This document shows positions 25,585 to 38,080 of a DNA stretch of 64,000 nucleotides, piece by piece. The position numbers were made by a program, and so were the translations under genes. Numbering within the stretch: position 1 is the first letter of the stretch; the number at the start of each line of letters is the position of its first letter. Source of the stretch: Planctomycetota bacterium (GTDB lineage: Bacteria > Planctomycetota > UBA1135 > GCA-002686595); the NCBI GenBank assembly GCA_030746555.1, contig JASLMK010000072.1, positions 44,257-108,256 of the forward strand, read 5' to 3'. The notes below the pieces were generated by a model. The model was not told where the DNA came from. It did not search any database and worked only from the letters and a program-made list of their open reading frames with translations.

Positions 25585-26929
25585 GCCCGTCGTGGCGCCG
25601 CTCTTCGAGGAGATCCTGGAGGCAGACGACCGCGAGGCCATCCCCGGCGCGCGGCCGGTGCTCTCCTTCCACGAGGGAGACGACGCGGAGTTCCTGCGGC
25701 GCATCGAGTCGGAGCAGCGCGAGCGCGTGGAGCTCGCCCGCCGCGGCGTCTGGCACGGCAGCTGGGCCGAGCTCTCCCGTCCGCGCGCCGTCGCCCGCGA
25801 CGGGCTCGCCGGCCTCTCGCGGCGCTTCGCCGACGCGCGCCCGATCCTGCTCCCCCGTGTCGCCCGGGGGGAGCTGGACGGCGTGCGCCCCGAAATCGCC
25901 GAGGCCTTTGCCCTGAGGGAGCGCTGCGAACGGCCCGGCGGCCTGGCGCGTTGGCTCGCCGAGCGCGAGGGCGAGCTGCCCGAGGGCTTCACCCTGCAAC
26001 GCCGCCGCCCGCCGCGGACCGCCGACGGGCGCGACGTCGAGAAGGTGGCCCTGGCCTGGCGGGGCGCCGGCCGCCGCGGTGTGCGCGACCTGTGGATCAA
26101 GACCGGCCGCCTCTCCGACCATCCCGAGGACGCCTCGATGCGCCTGCGTCTGGCCTTCGGACGAGAGGTCGACGACGACGCCAGCGCCGACGAGCTGCGC
26201 CACGAGCTGGTGGCCGAGTTGACCGACGCGCTCCTGCCCGCAGCGCGCGCGGCGACCGAGAACGGCGCCCTTGCGGCGGCCGCCGAGGCGATCGCGGGCG
26301 AGGCGCTGCACCTGCGGGGCGCGATCGCCTACTGGAACGCCCCCGAGGGAGGGGCCCGCTTCCACCACGACGCCTTCGCCGTGGACAACGGCCAGGCCGG
26401 CGTGTGCTTCGTCCAGGTCGAGGGCCGCACGGCCTGGCTGGCCCTCTCGGTGGCCGACCTCGCCGGCCGCGTGCGCGAGTTCTGCGAGTGCCTGGCGGAC
26501 GGGGAGCTCCCCTGGCTGGTGGACGAGCTCTTCGCCGCGCCTTCCTCCCTGCCCCGCCTGCTGGAGCTCGTCGCCGACGAGCGCCGCCTGACGACCGAGC
26601 TGGCCCTCCCCGGCTGCGGCCTGCTGGGGCCGCTCACCGACCGCGGCCCCGAGTTCACCTCGTTCTTGGCGGACGCCGGCCACGCGCTCCTGCTCGAGGC
26701 GGGCGACGCCCTGCTCCTTCCCAACCACGGCCTGGGGCGCACGGCCATGCACTCGGTCTTCTGCGCCTCCCACCTGCCCTCCTACGGGATCTCCTTCGCC
26801 CTGCGGCGGGCGCGTCCGAGCGCTCCCGATCCCCCGCCGCCGCCGGACGATCCGGACGAGCGCCCCGACGCGCGCGAGATCCGGCGACGGCGGCGGCGGA
26901 GCCCCAGACGGCGCGGACGCGCCCGCTGA
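25583..26929 (+). CDS. Unrecognised protein with 2-oxoglutarate/JmjC-like HxD...H pattern
   Basis: I do not recognise this 448-residue protein. The N-terminal ~190 residues are Arg/Glu-rich and helical (FHEGDDAEFLRRIESEQRERVELARRG region). Between residues 240 and 400 it has a possible double-stranded beta-helix pattern. FHHDAFAVDNGQAGVCFVQV carries His261-His262-Asp263, and NHGLGRTAMHSVFCASH near 381-395 carries His382, Arg386 and His390. The spacing resembles Fe(II)/2-oxoglutarate or JmjC-type oxygenases. The C terminus is Pro-rich, then strongly basic ([13 protein letters not shown]), which could bind nucleic acid. The start may be ATG 25583 or, if leaderless, GTG 25592. It is followed after 61 bases by a methyltransferase gene. 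Confidence 0.6.
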   Translation: MPVVAPLFEEILEADDREAIPGARPVLSFHEGDDAEFLRRIESEQRERVELARRGVWHGSWAELSRPRAVARDGLAGLSRRFADARPILLPRVARGELDGVRPEIAEAFALRERCERPGGLARWLAEREGELPEGFTLQRRRPPRTADGRDVEKVALAWRGAGRRGVRDLWIKTGRLSDHPEDASMRLRLAFGREVDDDASADELRHELVAELTDALLPAARAATENGALAAAAEAIAGEALHLRGAIAYWNAPEGGARFHHDAFAVDNGQAGVCFVQVEGRTAWLALSVADLAGRVREFCECLADGELPWLVDELFAAPSSLPRLLELVADERRLTTELALPGCGLLGPLTDRGPEFTSFLADAGHALLLEAGDALLLPNHGLGRTAMHSVFCASHLPSYGISFALRRARPSAPDPPPPPDDPDERPDAREIRRRRRRSPRRRGRAR

Positions 26930-26944
26930 GACCGCACGCGATCC

Positions 26945-26953
26945 TGGTATAAG
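26945..26953 (+). promoter_or_regulatory. Extended -10 (TGG-TATAAG) before the methyltransferase gene
   Basis: TGGTATAAG shares its first eight bases with the hemH promoter at 8380-8387. The predicted start of transcription is about 30 bases before the TTG start codon at 26991. Confidence 0.45.
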
Positions 26954-26990
26954 GGACGCCGCGGCGGCCGGACCGACCGCGCCCGGTCCC

Positions 26991-28205
26991 TTGCAAGCCC
27001 CGCCCCCCAGCCGACTCCCCGCCGACGTCGACGGCGCGCGCCTCGCGCCCGTCCTGGCCGACCTTGGCCTCGCCCCCGGCGACCTCGCGCGGGCGACGGG
27101 GGAGCACGGCGGACGCGATCGAGGGGCGCTCCTGGCCGCGCTCGAGGGCGCCGATCCCGCCGGCGACGGCTCCCTGGATGCCCTTGCCGCCCTGGCGGAC
27201 GAGGCCCTCGCGCCCGACGGCCTGCTGTTGGCCCTGCTCCCCCGTGAGCACAACGACCGCGCCCTCGCCCGCCTACGCAACGGCCTGTGGCCGCGCTTCC
27301 ACCTGGTGGCGCTCTACGAGCTCACCGAGCGCACCGCCCGGCGCCGCACCTTGCAGGGAAGCGGCGAGCTCAGCGCCACAGCGCTCTCCCGCGGGATGCT
27401 GCTCGTCGCCCACCGGCGCGAGCACGTCCTCTCGCCGGCCTTCACCGTGGCCAAGTTCGACCAGGCCGCCGCCGGGTGGAACGGGACGCCGGGGAGCCCG
27501 GGCTACCCGCACTTTCGGTGGATGCGCCGGCTGGTCGGGCGCTTCGGCGCGGCGGGCGCGGACGGGCGGGTGCTCGACTTCGGCTGCGGCGCGGGCTGGG
27601 TCGGCATCGAGGCCGCCCTCGCCCACGGCTCCCAGGCGCTGCGCCTGTTCGACCCCAGCCCCGAGATGGTCGCCATCGCCACGGCCAACGCCCGGGCGGC
27701 GGGGATCGACGACGTGCAGGGAGCGACCGGCTTCGGTGAGCGGCCGCCCTTTCCCGCCGAGGGCGAGGCGCCCTTCGACCTGGTCCTCAGCTCGGGCGTG
27801 ATCAGCTTCTCGCCCGACCCGGACGCCTGGCTCGACGGCCTGTCCTCCACCGTCGCCCCGGGAGGCGTCCTGGTCATCGGAGACCTCCACCGCGAGTCGC
27901 GCGGCTTCCGCCGCCGGCGCGCGCGCCGTCCCCTCCTGCCGGTGCGGGAGCTGAACGCACTCACCCGCGACGAGGTGCGCGCCGGTCTCGCCGAGCGTGG
28001 CTTCCACCACGAGGCCTGTGCCGCCTACCAGCTCACGCGGCCGGTCCCCGAGCTGATGCACCTCAACGAGCAGCGCCTGGCGGGAGCGTTGGCGCGCCCC
28101 CTGTTGTGGGCGAACCAAGCCGCGACGGCCGTCGACGCGAGCCTCGGCTCGCCCGGCCAGGCCCACTTCGACAGCTGGGTGATGCGCCTGCGGCGCGGGG
28201 GTTGA
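26991..28205 (+). CDS. Class I SAM-dependent methyltransferase
   Basis: This 404-residue protein has a Rossmann SAM-binding motif I, VLDFGCGAGWVGIEAAL, near residue 196. It is followed by LRLFDPSPEMVAIATANARA (acidic motif II), FDLVLSSGVISFSPDPDAWL (motif IV/V) and a C-terminal cap. The N-terminal 180 residues are not recognised; they include ALLPREHNDRALARLRNGLWPRFH and FTVAKFDQAAAGW, the latter often preceding motif I in small-molecule methyltransferases. The substrate is unknown. The TTG start at 26991 is the longest available and is uncertain. It converges with accD. Confidence 0.78.
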   Translation: MQAPPPSRLPADVDGARLAPVLADLGLAPGDLARATGEHGGRDRGALLAALEGADPAGDGSLDALAALADEALAPDGLLLALLPREHNDRALARLRNGLWPRFHLVALYELTERTARRRTLQGSGELSATALSRGMLLVAHRREHVLSPAFTVAKFDQAAAGWNGTPGSPGYPHFRWMRRLVGRFGAAGADGRVLDFGCGAGWVGIEAALAHGSQALRLFDPSPEMVAIATANARAAGIDDVQGATGFGERPPFPAEGEAPFDLVLSSGVISFSPDPDAWLDGLSSTVAPGGVLVIGDLHRESRGFRRRRARRPLLPVRELNALTRDEVRAGLAERGFHHEACAAYQLTRPVPELMHLNEQRLAGALARPLLWANQAATAVDASLGSPGQAHFDSWVMRLRRGG

Positions 28206-28229
28206 GCCAGTCGGGGGCGACCCCGGCGG

Positions 28230-29249
28230 TCACTCGGCGCTCCAGGCTGCGCGCCCGTAGTCGATCAGGCGCGCGAGGGTGTCGCGCAGGTCCGCCCGCT
28301 CGACGATCGCGTCGAGGTGGCCCTTCTCCAGGAGGAACTCGGCGCGCTGGAAGCCGGCGGGGAGCTCCTGCTTGAGGGTCGTCGCGATCACCCGCGGGCC
28401 GGCGAAGCCGATCAGGGCGCCGGGCTCCGCCAGGGTCAAGTCGCAGACCGTCGCGAAGGACGCGGTCACGCCGCCGGTGGTCGGGTTGGTCAGCACGCAG
28501 ATCGAGAAGCCGCCGGCCTCGTTGAGGGAGCGCAGGGCGGCGCAGGTCTTGGCCATCTGCATCAAGGACAGCATGCCCTCGTGCATGCGCGCGCCGCCGG
28601 AGCTGGTGAAGATCACCAGAGGGCGGTGGCGCTTGCGCGCGAGCTCGCAGGCCAGGGCGATCTTCTCGCCGACGACCTCCCCCATCGAGCCGCCCAGGAA
28701 CTTGAAGTCGAGCACGGCGAGGACCACGGGACGGTTCTCGATCTCGCCGGTGCCGCACAGCAGGGCCTCGTTCTGGCCGGTGCGCTCGACGGTGCGCTGG
28801 AGCTTCTCGGCGTAGGAGATCTTGTCGGTGAACTCCAGCCGGTCGAGGGAGGCCAGGTCGGCGTAGAACTCCTCCCACGTGCCCTCGTCGAGGACCATCC
28901 GGATGCGCTCGGCGCCCGGCAGGGTGAAGTGGAAGCCGCAGGAGGGGCAGACCATGCCCTTGCCCTCGAGCTCCTTGCGATAGATCGTCGCTGCGCAGGC
29001 CTCGCACTTCAGCCACAGGCCGCCGGGGAGCTCCTTCTTCCGCCAGCGCAGGCGGCGCCGCTTGCCCTCCTCCGCTCCGCCGGCCTCGCCGGCGGCGTCC
29101 TCTCGCTCCTCGGGCTTGTCTTCGGGCGCGCTCACGCTTTCCTCGCGGATCGACTCCGGGGTCCGGCCCTGGGAGTCCCTGGTCTCTTCGGATGCGGCGG
29201 AGTCCAACTGGACTCCTTTCGAGCCGCCCTGGATGCGCTCAGCGGACAC
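28230..29249 (-). CDS. accD: Acetyl-CoA carboxylase carboxyltransferase subunit beta
   Basis: This 339-residue protein transfers the carboxyl group from carboxybiotin to acetyl-CoA with AccA. A four-Cys zinc ribbon near the N terminus (CX2C-X15-CX2C, from CEACAATIYRKELEGK) is followed by the crotonase-like carboxyltransferase core: LAVLDFKFLGGSMGEVVGEK, IFTSSGGARMHEGMLSLMQM, VLTNPTTGGVTASFA and GFAGPRVIATTL. The ~70-residue acidic and charged N-terminal extension is unusual. GTG at 29249 was chosen because GAGGAG lies 5 bases upstream. The longer GTG at 29276 would overlap rpe by 38 bases. Last gene of the gap-pgk-rpe-accD run. Confidence 0.92.
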   Translation of the reverse strand: MSAERIQGGSKGVQLDSAASEETRDSQGRTPESIREESVSAPEDKPEEREDAAGEAGGAEEGKRRRLRWRKKELPGGLWLKCEACAATIYRKELEGKGMVCPSCGFHFTLPGAERIRMVLDEGTWEEFYADLASLDRLEFTDKISYAEKLQRTVERTGQNEALLCGTGEIENRPVVLAVLDFKFLGGSMGEVVGEKIALACELARKRHRPLVIFTSSGGARMHEGMLSLMQMAKTCAALRSLNEAGGFSICVLTNPTTGGVTASFATVCDLTLAEPGALIGFAGPRVIATTLKQELPAGFQRAEFLLEKGHLDAIVERADLRDTLARLIDYGRAAWSAE

Positions 29250-29934
29250 GGCTCTCCTCGTTGCGGGCCTGCTCACCGCTCTCGCGGAAGCCGCCGACGG
29301 TGGCCGCGAGGTCCTCCGCGCCGAAGATGGCGGAGCCGGCGACGAGGACGTCGGCGCCCGCCGCGGCGCACAGCGGCAGGGTCTTCGCGTTCAAGCCCCC
29401 GTCCATCTCGATCATGCCCGCCCAACCGCGCTCGCGCAGCCAGCGCACCTTGTCGAGCACCTCGGGCAGGAACACCTGGCCGCCGAACCCGGGGAAGACG
29501 CTCATCACGAGCACGAGGTCGACGTCCTCGAGGAGGTCCGCGACGCGCTCGATCTCCCCGTCGGGATTGAGGGCCACGCCGACCGTCTCCACGCCCTCGG
29601 CCCGGAAGGCGCCGACGACCTCCCGCGCTCCGGCGATCGAGTCGGTGGTCTCGATGTGGAAGGTCAGCACGCTCGCCCCGGCGCGCGCGAAGGCGCCGGC
29701 GTAATCGGCCGGCGAGGAGATCATCAGGTGCACGTCGAGGGGGACGGCGGCGCAGGCGTGGATGCGCTCGACCACCGGCGGGCCGAGGGTCAGGTTGGGG
29801 ACGAAGTGGCCGTCCATCACGTCCACGTGCAGCCAGTCCGCTCCGGCCTCCTCGACCCGCGCCACCTCGCCGCGCAGGTCGGCGAAGTCGCAGGAGAGCA
29901 GGGAGGGCGCGATCACGAGCGGGCGTTCGTCCAT
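29239..29934 (-). CDS. rpe: Ribulose-phosphate 3-epimerase
   Basis: This 231-residue TIM-barrel enzyme interconverts ribulose-5-phosphate and xylulose-5-phosphate. IAPSLLSCDFADL at residues 8-20, WLHVDVMDGHFVPNLTLGPP near 34-53 (metal His/Asp), LDVHLMISSPADY near 66, VLVMSVFPGFGGQVFLPE near 142 and IEMDGGLNAKTLPLCAAAGADVLVAGSAIFG near 175-205 are complete. It lies downstream of pgk by 113 bases and overlaps the accD start by 11 bases. Confidence 0.94.
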   Translation of the reverse strand: MDERPLVIAPSLLSCDFADLRGEVARVEEAGADWLHVDVMDGHFVPNLTLGPPVVERIHACAAVPLDVHLMISSPADYAGAFARAGASVLTFHIETTDSIAGAREVVGAFRAEGVETVGVALNPDGEIERVADLLEDVDLVLVMSVFPGFGGQVFLPEVLDKVRWLRERGWAGMIEMDGGLNAKTLPLCAAAGADVLVAGSAIFGAEDLAATVGGFRESGEQARNEESRVR

Positions 29935-30046
29935 GGTCGGAGCGGCGCTTGGGGCGCCGGGTCGTGGACGCATTGTAGCCCTCCCGGTCTGCGCTCCTCC
30001 CGCCCCGGCGCGAAAACGCGGGCGGGGCGTCGGGGGCGGCCCGTGC

Positions 30047-31228
30047 TCAGCGGGCCAGGACCGCCAGGCCGGGCAGCTCGCGCCCCTCGAGCAGCTCGAG
30101 AGAGGCGCCGCCTCCGGTCGAGACGTGGTCGATGCGCTCGGCGAGGCCCAGCAGGCCGATGGCCGCCACCGAGTCACCTCCGCCGACGACCGTGAAGCCG
30201 TCGCTGTCGGCGACCGCCATGGCCACGGCCTCGGTACCGCCCCGGAAGGCCTCGAGCTCGAAGACCCCCATCGGGCCGTTCCAGACCAGGGTGCGCGCGG
30301 CCGCGGCGACGCGGGCGAAGCGCTCGCGGGAGCGCGGTCCGATGTCCAGACCCATCCAGCCCTCGGGGATCTCTCCCTCCACGACGCGCGCGGTGGCCTC
30401 GTCGCCGAAGGACGCGGCCACCACGTGGTCGTCGGGCAGGAGGAGCTCGACGCCTTCGCGCTCGGCCTTGGCGGCGGTCTGGGCCACCAGGTCGAGCTGG
30501 TCGAGCTGGACGAGGGAGTCGCCCACAGTCTCGCCGCGGGCTGCGAGGAAGGTGTAGGCCATCCCGCCGCCGACGACGACGGTAGAGACGCGCTCGAGCA
30601 GGCGCTCGATGACCGGCAGCTTGTCGGAGACCTTGGCGCCCCCCAGGATCGCCGCGAAGGGCCGTTCGGGAGTGTCGAGCAGGCGCCGAAAGGCCTCCAA
30701 CTCGACGCGCACGAGGCGGCCGGCGGCCGAGGGCAGGTGGGCGGCGATGCCCGACACCGAGCAATGGGCACGGTGCGAGCTGCCGAAGGCATCGTTGACG
30801 AAGACGTCGCCCGCAGACGCCATGGCCGCCGCGAGCTCGGCGTCCCCGCGGGTCTCACCGGGCTCGAAGCGCACGTTCTCCAGGAGCACGCAGCTCCCCG
30901 GCGGCGCGGCGGCGACGGCCGCCGTGACGCCCGCGCCCACGCACTCGTCGAGCTTGACCACCGGCGCGCCGAGCAGCTCGCCCAAGCGCTCCCCCACCGG
31001 GTCGAGCCGCAGCTCCTCGCGCACTTCGCCTCCGGGCCGGCCGAGGTGGCTCAACAGGATCGGTAGGCCGCCCGCGGCGAGGACCTCGCGCACGCTCGGC
31101 AGGGCGGCGCGGATGCGCGTGTCGTCGGTGATCGCGCCGCCGTCCAGCGGGACGTTGAAGTCGACGCGCATCAACACCCGCTTGCCTGCGAGGTCGAGCT
31201 CCTCCATGCCCCGGACGTCGAGGTTCAT
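30047..31228 (-). CDS. pgk: Phosphoglycerate kinase
   Basis: This 393-residue enzyme makes ATP from 1,3-bisphosphoglycerate. KRVLMRVDFNVPLDGGAITDDTRI at the N terminus, LLSHLGRPGGEV near 60, CVLLENVRFEPGE near 112, VNDAFGSSHRAHCSVSG near 155, PFAAILGGAKVSDKLPVIE near 188 and the nucleotide motif FTVVGGGDSVAAIGLLGLAERIDHVSTGGGASLELLEGRELPG, near 342-385, are all present. ATG 31228 has GGGGAG upstream. It is 23 bases downstream of gap, so they are co-transcribed. Confidence 0.95.
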   Translation of the reverse strand: MNLDVRGMEELDLAGKRVLMRVDFNVPLDGGAITDDTRIRAALPSVREVLAAGGLPILLSHLGRPGGEVREELRLDPVGERLGELLGAPVVKLDECVGAGVTAAVAAAPPGSCVLLENVRFEPGETRGDAELAAAMASAGDVFVNDAFGSSHRAHCSVSGIAAHLPSAAGRLVRVELEAFRRLLDTPERPFAAILGGAKVSDKLPVIERLLERVSTVVVGGGMAYTFLAARGETVGDSLVQLDQLDLVAQTAAKAEREGVELLLPDDHVVAASFGDEATARVVEGEIPEGWMGLDIGPRSRERFARVAAAARTLVWNGPMGVFELEAFRGGTEAVAMAVADSDGFTVVGGGDSVAAIGLLGLAERIDHVSTGGGASLELLEGRELPGLAVLAR

Positions 31229-31251
31229 CGGTCGCCTGCTCCCCGCCGCAC

Positions 31252-32250
<999 letters not shown>

Positions 32251-32599
32251 GGAGGAGGGTTCGTGAAGGGTGGCTGAGGGGGGGGGAAGGTCGATCCGTC
32301 GGCTACGAGGTCGGGGTGAGGGGAGCGAATCGCGGGCGTCCCAGAAGCGGGGTCCGGCGCCCGCCGGGCTCGGTCCCGAAGGCCGCGCCGACAGGCACGG
32401 GCACAGGAAGTCGGAATGCCCGCGGGAGCGGTGCCCGCTCCGGGCGCCCCGCCGTCGAGGTTTCCGACGATTCGGGCGGTGAGACTACCCGGCCCGGCCG
32501 ATGGGATCAATCGGTGGCGCCTCCGCCCGGCACCGCCCCCAGCGCTCCCCGCGAACCGCCGCCGGCCCCGCGCCGGCGCACCCAGCGTGCCCGAAGATC
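32251..32599. other. Divergent intergenic region between gap and tilS
   Basis: No gene is seen in these ~350 bases. They include a G run (32279-32286) and a perfect 7-base-pair hairpin (GGAGCGG 32425-32431, CCGCTCC 32435-32441, loop TGC). No convincing promoter pair was found for either gene. A start codon at 32501 would extend tilS into this region by 33 low-complexity residues. Confidence 0.5.
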
Positions 32600-34135
32600 G
32601 TGCCGGAAGAACACACAGACCCCCCCGGCGGTGAGCCCGGCGGGCGCTGGGCGCGCCTCGCCGCCCGCGTCGGCATCGGCGCCCGTGATCCGATCCTGAT
32701 CGCCCTCTCGGGAGGGGCGGACAGCGTCCTGCTCCTGCACCTGGCGGCCTGGGCGCGGCCGCGCCCCCCGGTCTGGGCGGCCCATGTCGAGCACGAGCTG
32801 CGCGGCACCGAGAGCCGCGAGGACGCCGAGTTCTGCCTGCGGCTGTGCGCTCGCCTGGGGGTGCCCCTCGTGCGCCTGTCGGCCCCGATCGACCCGGACG
32901 CGGGCGACCTCGAGGCGCGGGCCCGGCGCGCTCGCTACCGCGCCCTGGCCGCCGAGGCCCAGCGCCTCGCGGTCACCTGCGTCGCCACCGGGCACCACGC
33001 CGACGACGCTCTCGAGACGCTCATGATGCGCTGGCTGCGGGGCACGGACCCGGCGGGCCTCGCGGGCCTGCGACCCCGCTCGAGGGTGTCGGGGGTGACC
33101 GTCGTGCGGCCCCTGATCGACATGCGCCGGGAGGAGGTGCGCGAGCTGCTCGCCAGCCGCGGCATCGCCTGGCGCGAGGACAGCTCGAACGCCGACGCCC
33201 GCTTCGCCCGCAACCGGGTGCGGCACGAGCTCCTCGACGTACTCTCTGCGGCCTGCGGCGCCGACGCCCGTCGCAACCTGCTGGCCTTCGGGCGGGAGAT
33301 CGAGAGCCTGGAGACCGAGCTCGCCTCCCGCACGGCCCACGTCGTCTGGCAGCCGCCCCTGCACGCGGCCGCGCGCCGCAGCGCCCGCGACGCCCACATC
33401 GGCGGGAGCCTCCCGCGCTCGGGCCTGATGCGCCTGGTCCTGCCCTTGCGCCGCAGGGCCTTGTGGCGGCTTCTGACCGAAGGCACTTCGCGGGCCCCGA
33501 CCCGGGAAGTGCTCGAGCGCGTGCTCTCCGACCTCGCCCTGGGGCGCTGCGCGCGCCACAACCTGCCGGGAGGCTGGTGCCTGCAGCTGCGCTCCGACTA
33601 CCTGCACCTCTCGCCGCCGGCGACCGTCCTCGAGCCGCTGCGGGCGCCCAGCGAGCCCGTCGATCACCAGGGGTTGATGCCCTTCGGCGAGGGGACCGAC
33701 GACGCGGGGCTCGACCTGGTGGTCGGGAGCTTCGTCCCCCTCGGCGACGGCCGCTCGATCTCCGCGGAGTGGGTCGACCTGCCCGCCAGCGCCGGTGTGC
33801 CACGCACGGCGGTGGCGGTAGAGCTCGACCCCGGCGCCCTACCCGCCCGCCTGCGCGTGCGCTTTCCGCGCTCGGGTGACCGCTTCCGCGGCCTCGGCGC
33901 CCCCGGCCACCGACCCCTGAGGCGCTTCCTCGCGGACGCGGGGATCCCGCGCGAGGAGCGCTCGCGCGTGCCCCTGGTCTTCGCCGGCGCGGAGCTCCTG
34001 TGGGTCGCCGGCCTGCGCCCCGGCGAGTGCGGGCGCGTGCGGCCGGGGACGACCCGCCGCCTGCGCCTGGAGCTGCACGACGCTGCGGAACCCGCGGCCG
34101 CCCCCGGGGCGAGCGTCGCGCTCTTTGGAGACTGA
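32600..34135 (+). CDS. tilS: tRNA(Ile)-lysidine synthase
   Basis: This ~511-residue enzyme attaches lysine to C34 of tRNA-Ile(CAU), changing its codon specificity. The PP-loop SGGADSVLLLH begins at residue 37 and is followed by AAHVEHELRGTESREDAEF and VATGHHADDALETLMMRWLRG near 130. RPLIDMRREEVRELL, DSSNADARFARNRVRHELL and a C-terminal substrate-binding domain (RFPRSGDRFRGLG, RRFLADAGIPREERSRVPLV) complete the match. The start is uncertain: GTG 32600 gives the usual distance to the PP-loop. ATG 32501 would add an unlikely Arg/Pro-rich extension. The stop lies inside a small perfect inverted repeat (34127-34141). Confidence 0.88.
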   Translation: MPEEHTDPPGGEPGGRWARLAARVGIGARDPILIALSGGADSVLLLHLAAWARPRPPVWAAHVEHELRGTESREDAEFCLRLCARLGVPLVRLSAPIDPDAGDLEARARRARYRALAAEAQRLAVTCVATGHHADDALETLMMRWLRGTDPAGLAGLRPRSRVSGVTVVRPLIDMRREEVRELLASRGIAWREDSSNADARFARNRVRHELLDVLSAACGADARRNLLAFGREIESLETELASRTAHVVWQPPLHAAARRSARDAHIGGSLPRSGLMRLVLPLRRRALWRLLTEGTSRAPTREVLERVLSDLALGRCARHNLPGGWCLQLRSDYLHLSPPATVLEPLRAPSEPVDHQGLMPFGEGTDDAGLDLVVGSFVPLGDGRSISAEWVDLPASAGVPRTAVAVELDPGALPARLRVRFPRSGDRFRGLGAPGHRPLRRFLADAGIPREERSRVPLVFAGAELLWVAGLRPGECGRVRPGTTRRLRLELHDAAEPAAAPGASVALFGD

Positions 34136-34253
34136 GTCTCCCGCGCACCCGGCGCACCCTTCCCGGCGCCCCCCTCTCCCGGCCCCGCGGTGACTTCCGG
34201 CTCCCGGGCAGGTAGCCTACGCGACCCTCCGACCCCCGATGGAAGCGCTCGCC

Positions 34254-34259
34254 TACACT
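34254..34259 (+). promoter_or_regulatory. -10 box TACACT for the YggS gene
   Basis: TACACT is followed by GTGCCC and GTG (34266). The same arrangement precedes the OsmC gene (TACCCT-GTGCCG-ATG). It lies within the reading frame if ATG 34239 were used, which argues that GTG 34266 is the real, leaderless start. Confidence 0.45.
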
Positions 34260-34265
34260 GTGCCC

Positions 34266-34999
34266 GTGGCCGCCGCCAGCCTGCAAACCGACCTCGACCG
34301 CGTCCGCCGGCGCATCGCCGACGCAGCTCGGTGCGCGGGCCGGGACCCCGCCGCCGTCGAGCTCCTGGCCGTCACCAAGGCGGTCGGCGCCCCCATGGCC
34401 CTCGCTCTGTGCCGCCTCGGCCAGCTCGACCTCGGAGAGAATCGGCTGGAGGGGTTGGCCGAGAAGGCCAGGTACCTCGCCCAAGCCGGCGTCAGGCCGC
34501 GCTGGCACTTCATCGGGCACCTGCAGCGCAACAAGGCGCGGCGCGTCGTGGCCCTCGCGGACGTGATCCACTCGGTGGACTCGCTGCGCCTGTTGGAGAC
34601 CATCGCACGCGTCGCGGCCGACCAGGGCCGGCGCCCGGCGATCTACCTCGAGCTGCGCTCCAGCGAGGCCGAGGGCCGCCACGGGTTCGCGGCCGCCGAG
34701 CTCGCCGAGGCCGCCCTCAGGGCGGGAGCGCTCGAGCACGTCGACCTGCTGGGACTGATGAACATCGCTCCGCTTCCGACCTCCGGCGACGGGGGCGACG
34801 CGGCCCGCGAGAGCTTCGAGGCCCTCGCGGAGCTGGCTGCGGGGCTGGAGGCCGAGCCCCCGACGGCGGCCTGTTTCCCCAACGGGCGGGTGCGCCTGTC
34901 GATGGGGATGAGCGCCGACCTCGAGCTGGCGGTCGCGGCCGGCAGCCACCTCGTGCGCGTCGGCAGCGCCCTCTTCGAGGGCTCGGAGGAGGTGGCGCG

Positions 35000-35003
<4 letters not shown>
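34266..35003 (+). CDS. YggS/PLPBP-family pyridoxal-phosphate homeostasis protein
   Basis: This ~245-residue single-domain fold-type III PLP protein has no known catalytic reaction. It buffers PLP and affects amino-acid metabolism. LLAVTKAV carries the PLP Lys near residue 40. LGENRLEGLAEKA near 58, WHFIGHLQRNKARRV near 80, VDSLRLLETI, LGLMNIAP near 160 and LSMGMSADLELAVAAGSHLVRVGSALFEG at the end are hallmark motifs. GTG 34266 is preferred over ATG 34239 because it gives the usual short N terminus and sits 6 bases after a -10 box. Its TGA overlaps the kinase GTG (GTGA). Confidence 0.9.
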
Positions 35004-37983
<2,980 letters not shown>

Positions 37984-37984
<1 letters not shown>

Positions 37985-38010
37985 GCGCCGGGCCGGAAGG
38001 GCCCGGCGCC
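37984..38010 (+). terminator. Strong GC hairpin directly after the kinase stop codon
   Basis: GGCGCCGGGCC (37984-37994) and GGCCCGGCGCC (38000-38010) form a perfect 11-base-pair stem with loop GGAAG. The left arm starts in the last base of the TAG stop. No T tract follows. It is the strongest terminator-like structure I saw in the window. Confidence 0.6.
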
Positions 38011-38039
38011 CCACGGGCGTCAAGATCCTCCGGCGGCGC

Positions 38040-38069
38040 TTGGACACGCAACGCCCTGGACGGCAATCT
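38040..38069 (+). promoter_or_regulatory. Candidate promoter for the phosphorylase-like/purN pair
   Basis: TTGGAC (38040-38045) and CAATCT (38064-38069) are separated by 18 bases, just upstream of ATG 38081. The position, right after a terminator hairpin, supports a new transcription unit. Confidence 0.4.
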
Positions 38070-38080
38070 CGGCGGGCGAC

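Noticed and set aside
29250-29276. GTG at 29276 as the accD start
   Set aside because: It would overlap rpe by 38 bases and has only a weak upstream signal, whereas GTG 29249 has GAGGAG at ideal spacing.
32501-32599. ATG at 32501 as the start of tilS
   Set aside because: It adds 33 Arg/Pro/Ala-rich residues without homology and has no ribosome-binding site. GTG 32600 gives the usual distance to the PP-loop, although neither start is proven.
34127-34141. GGAGAC-TGA-GTCTCC inverted repeat at the tilS stop as a terminator
   Set aside because: Only a 6-base stem with no T run, and it overlaps the stop codon; too weak to call.
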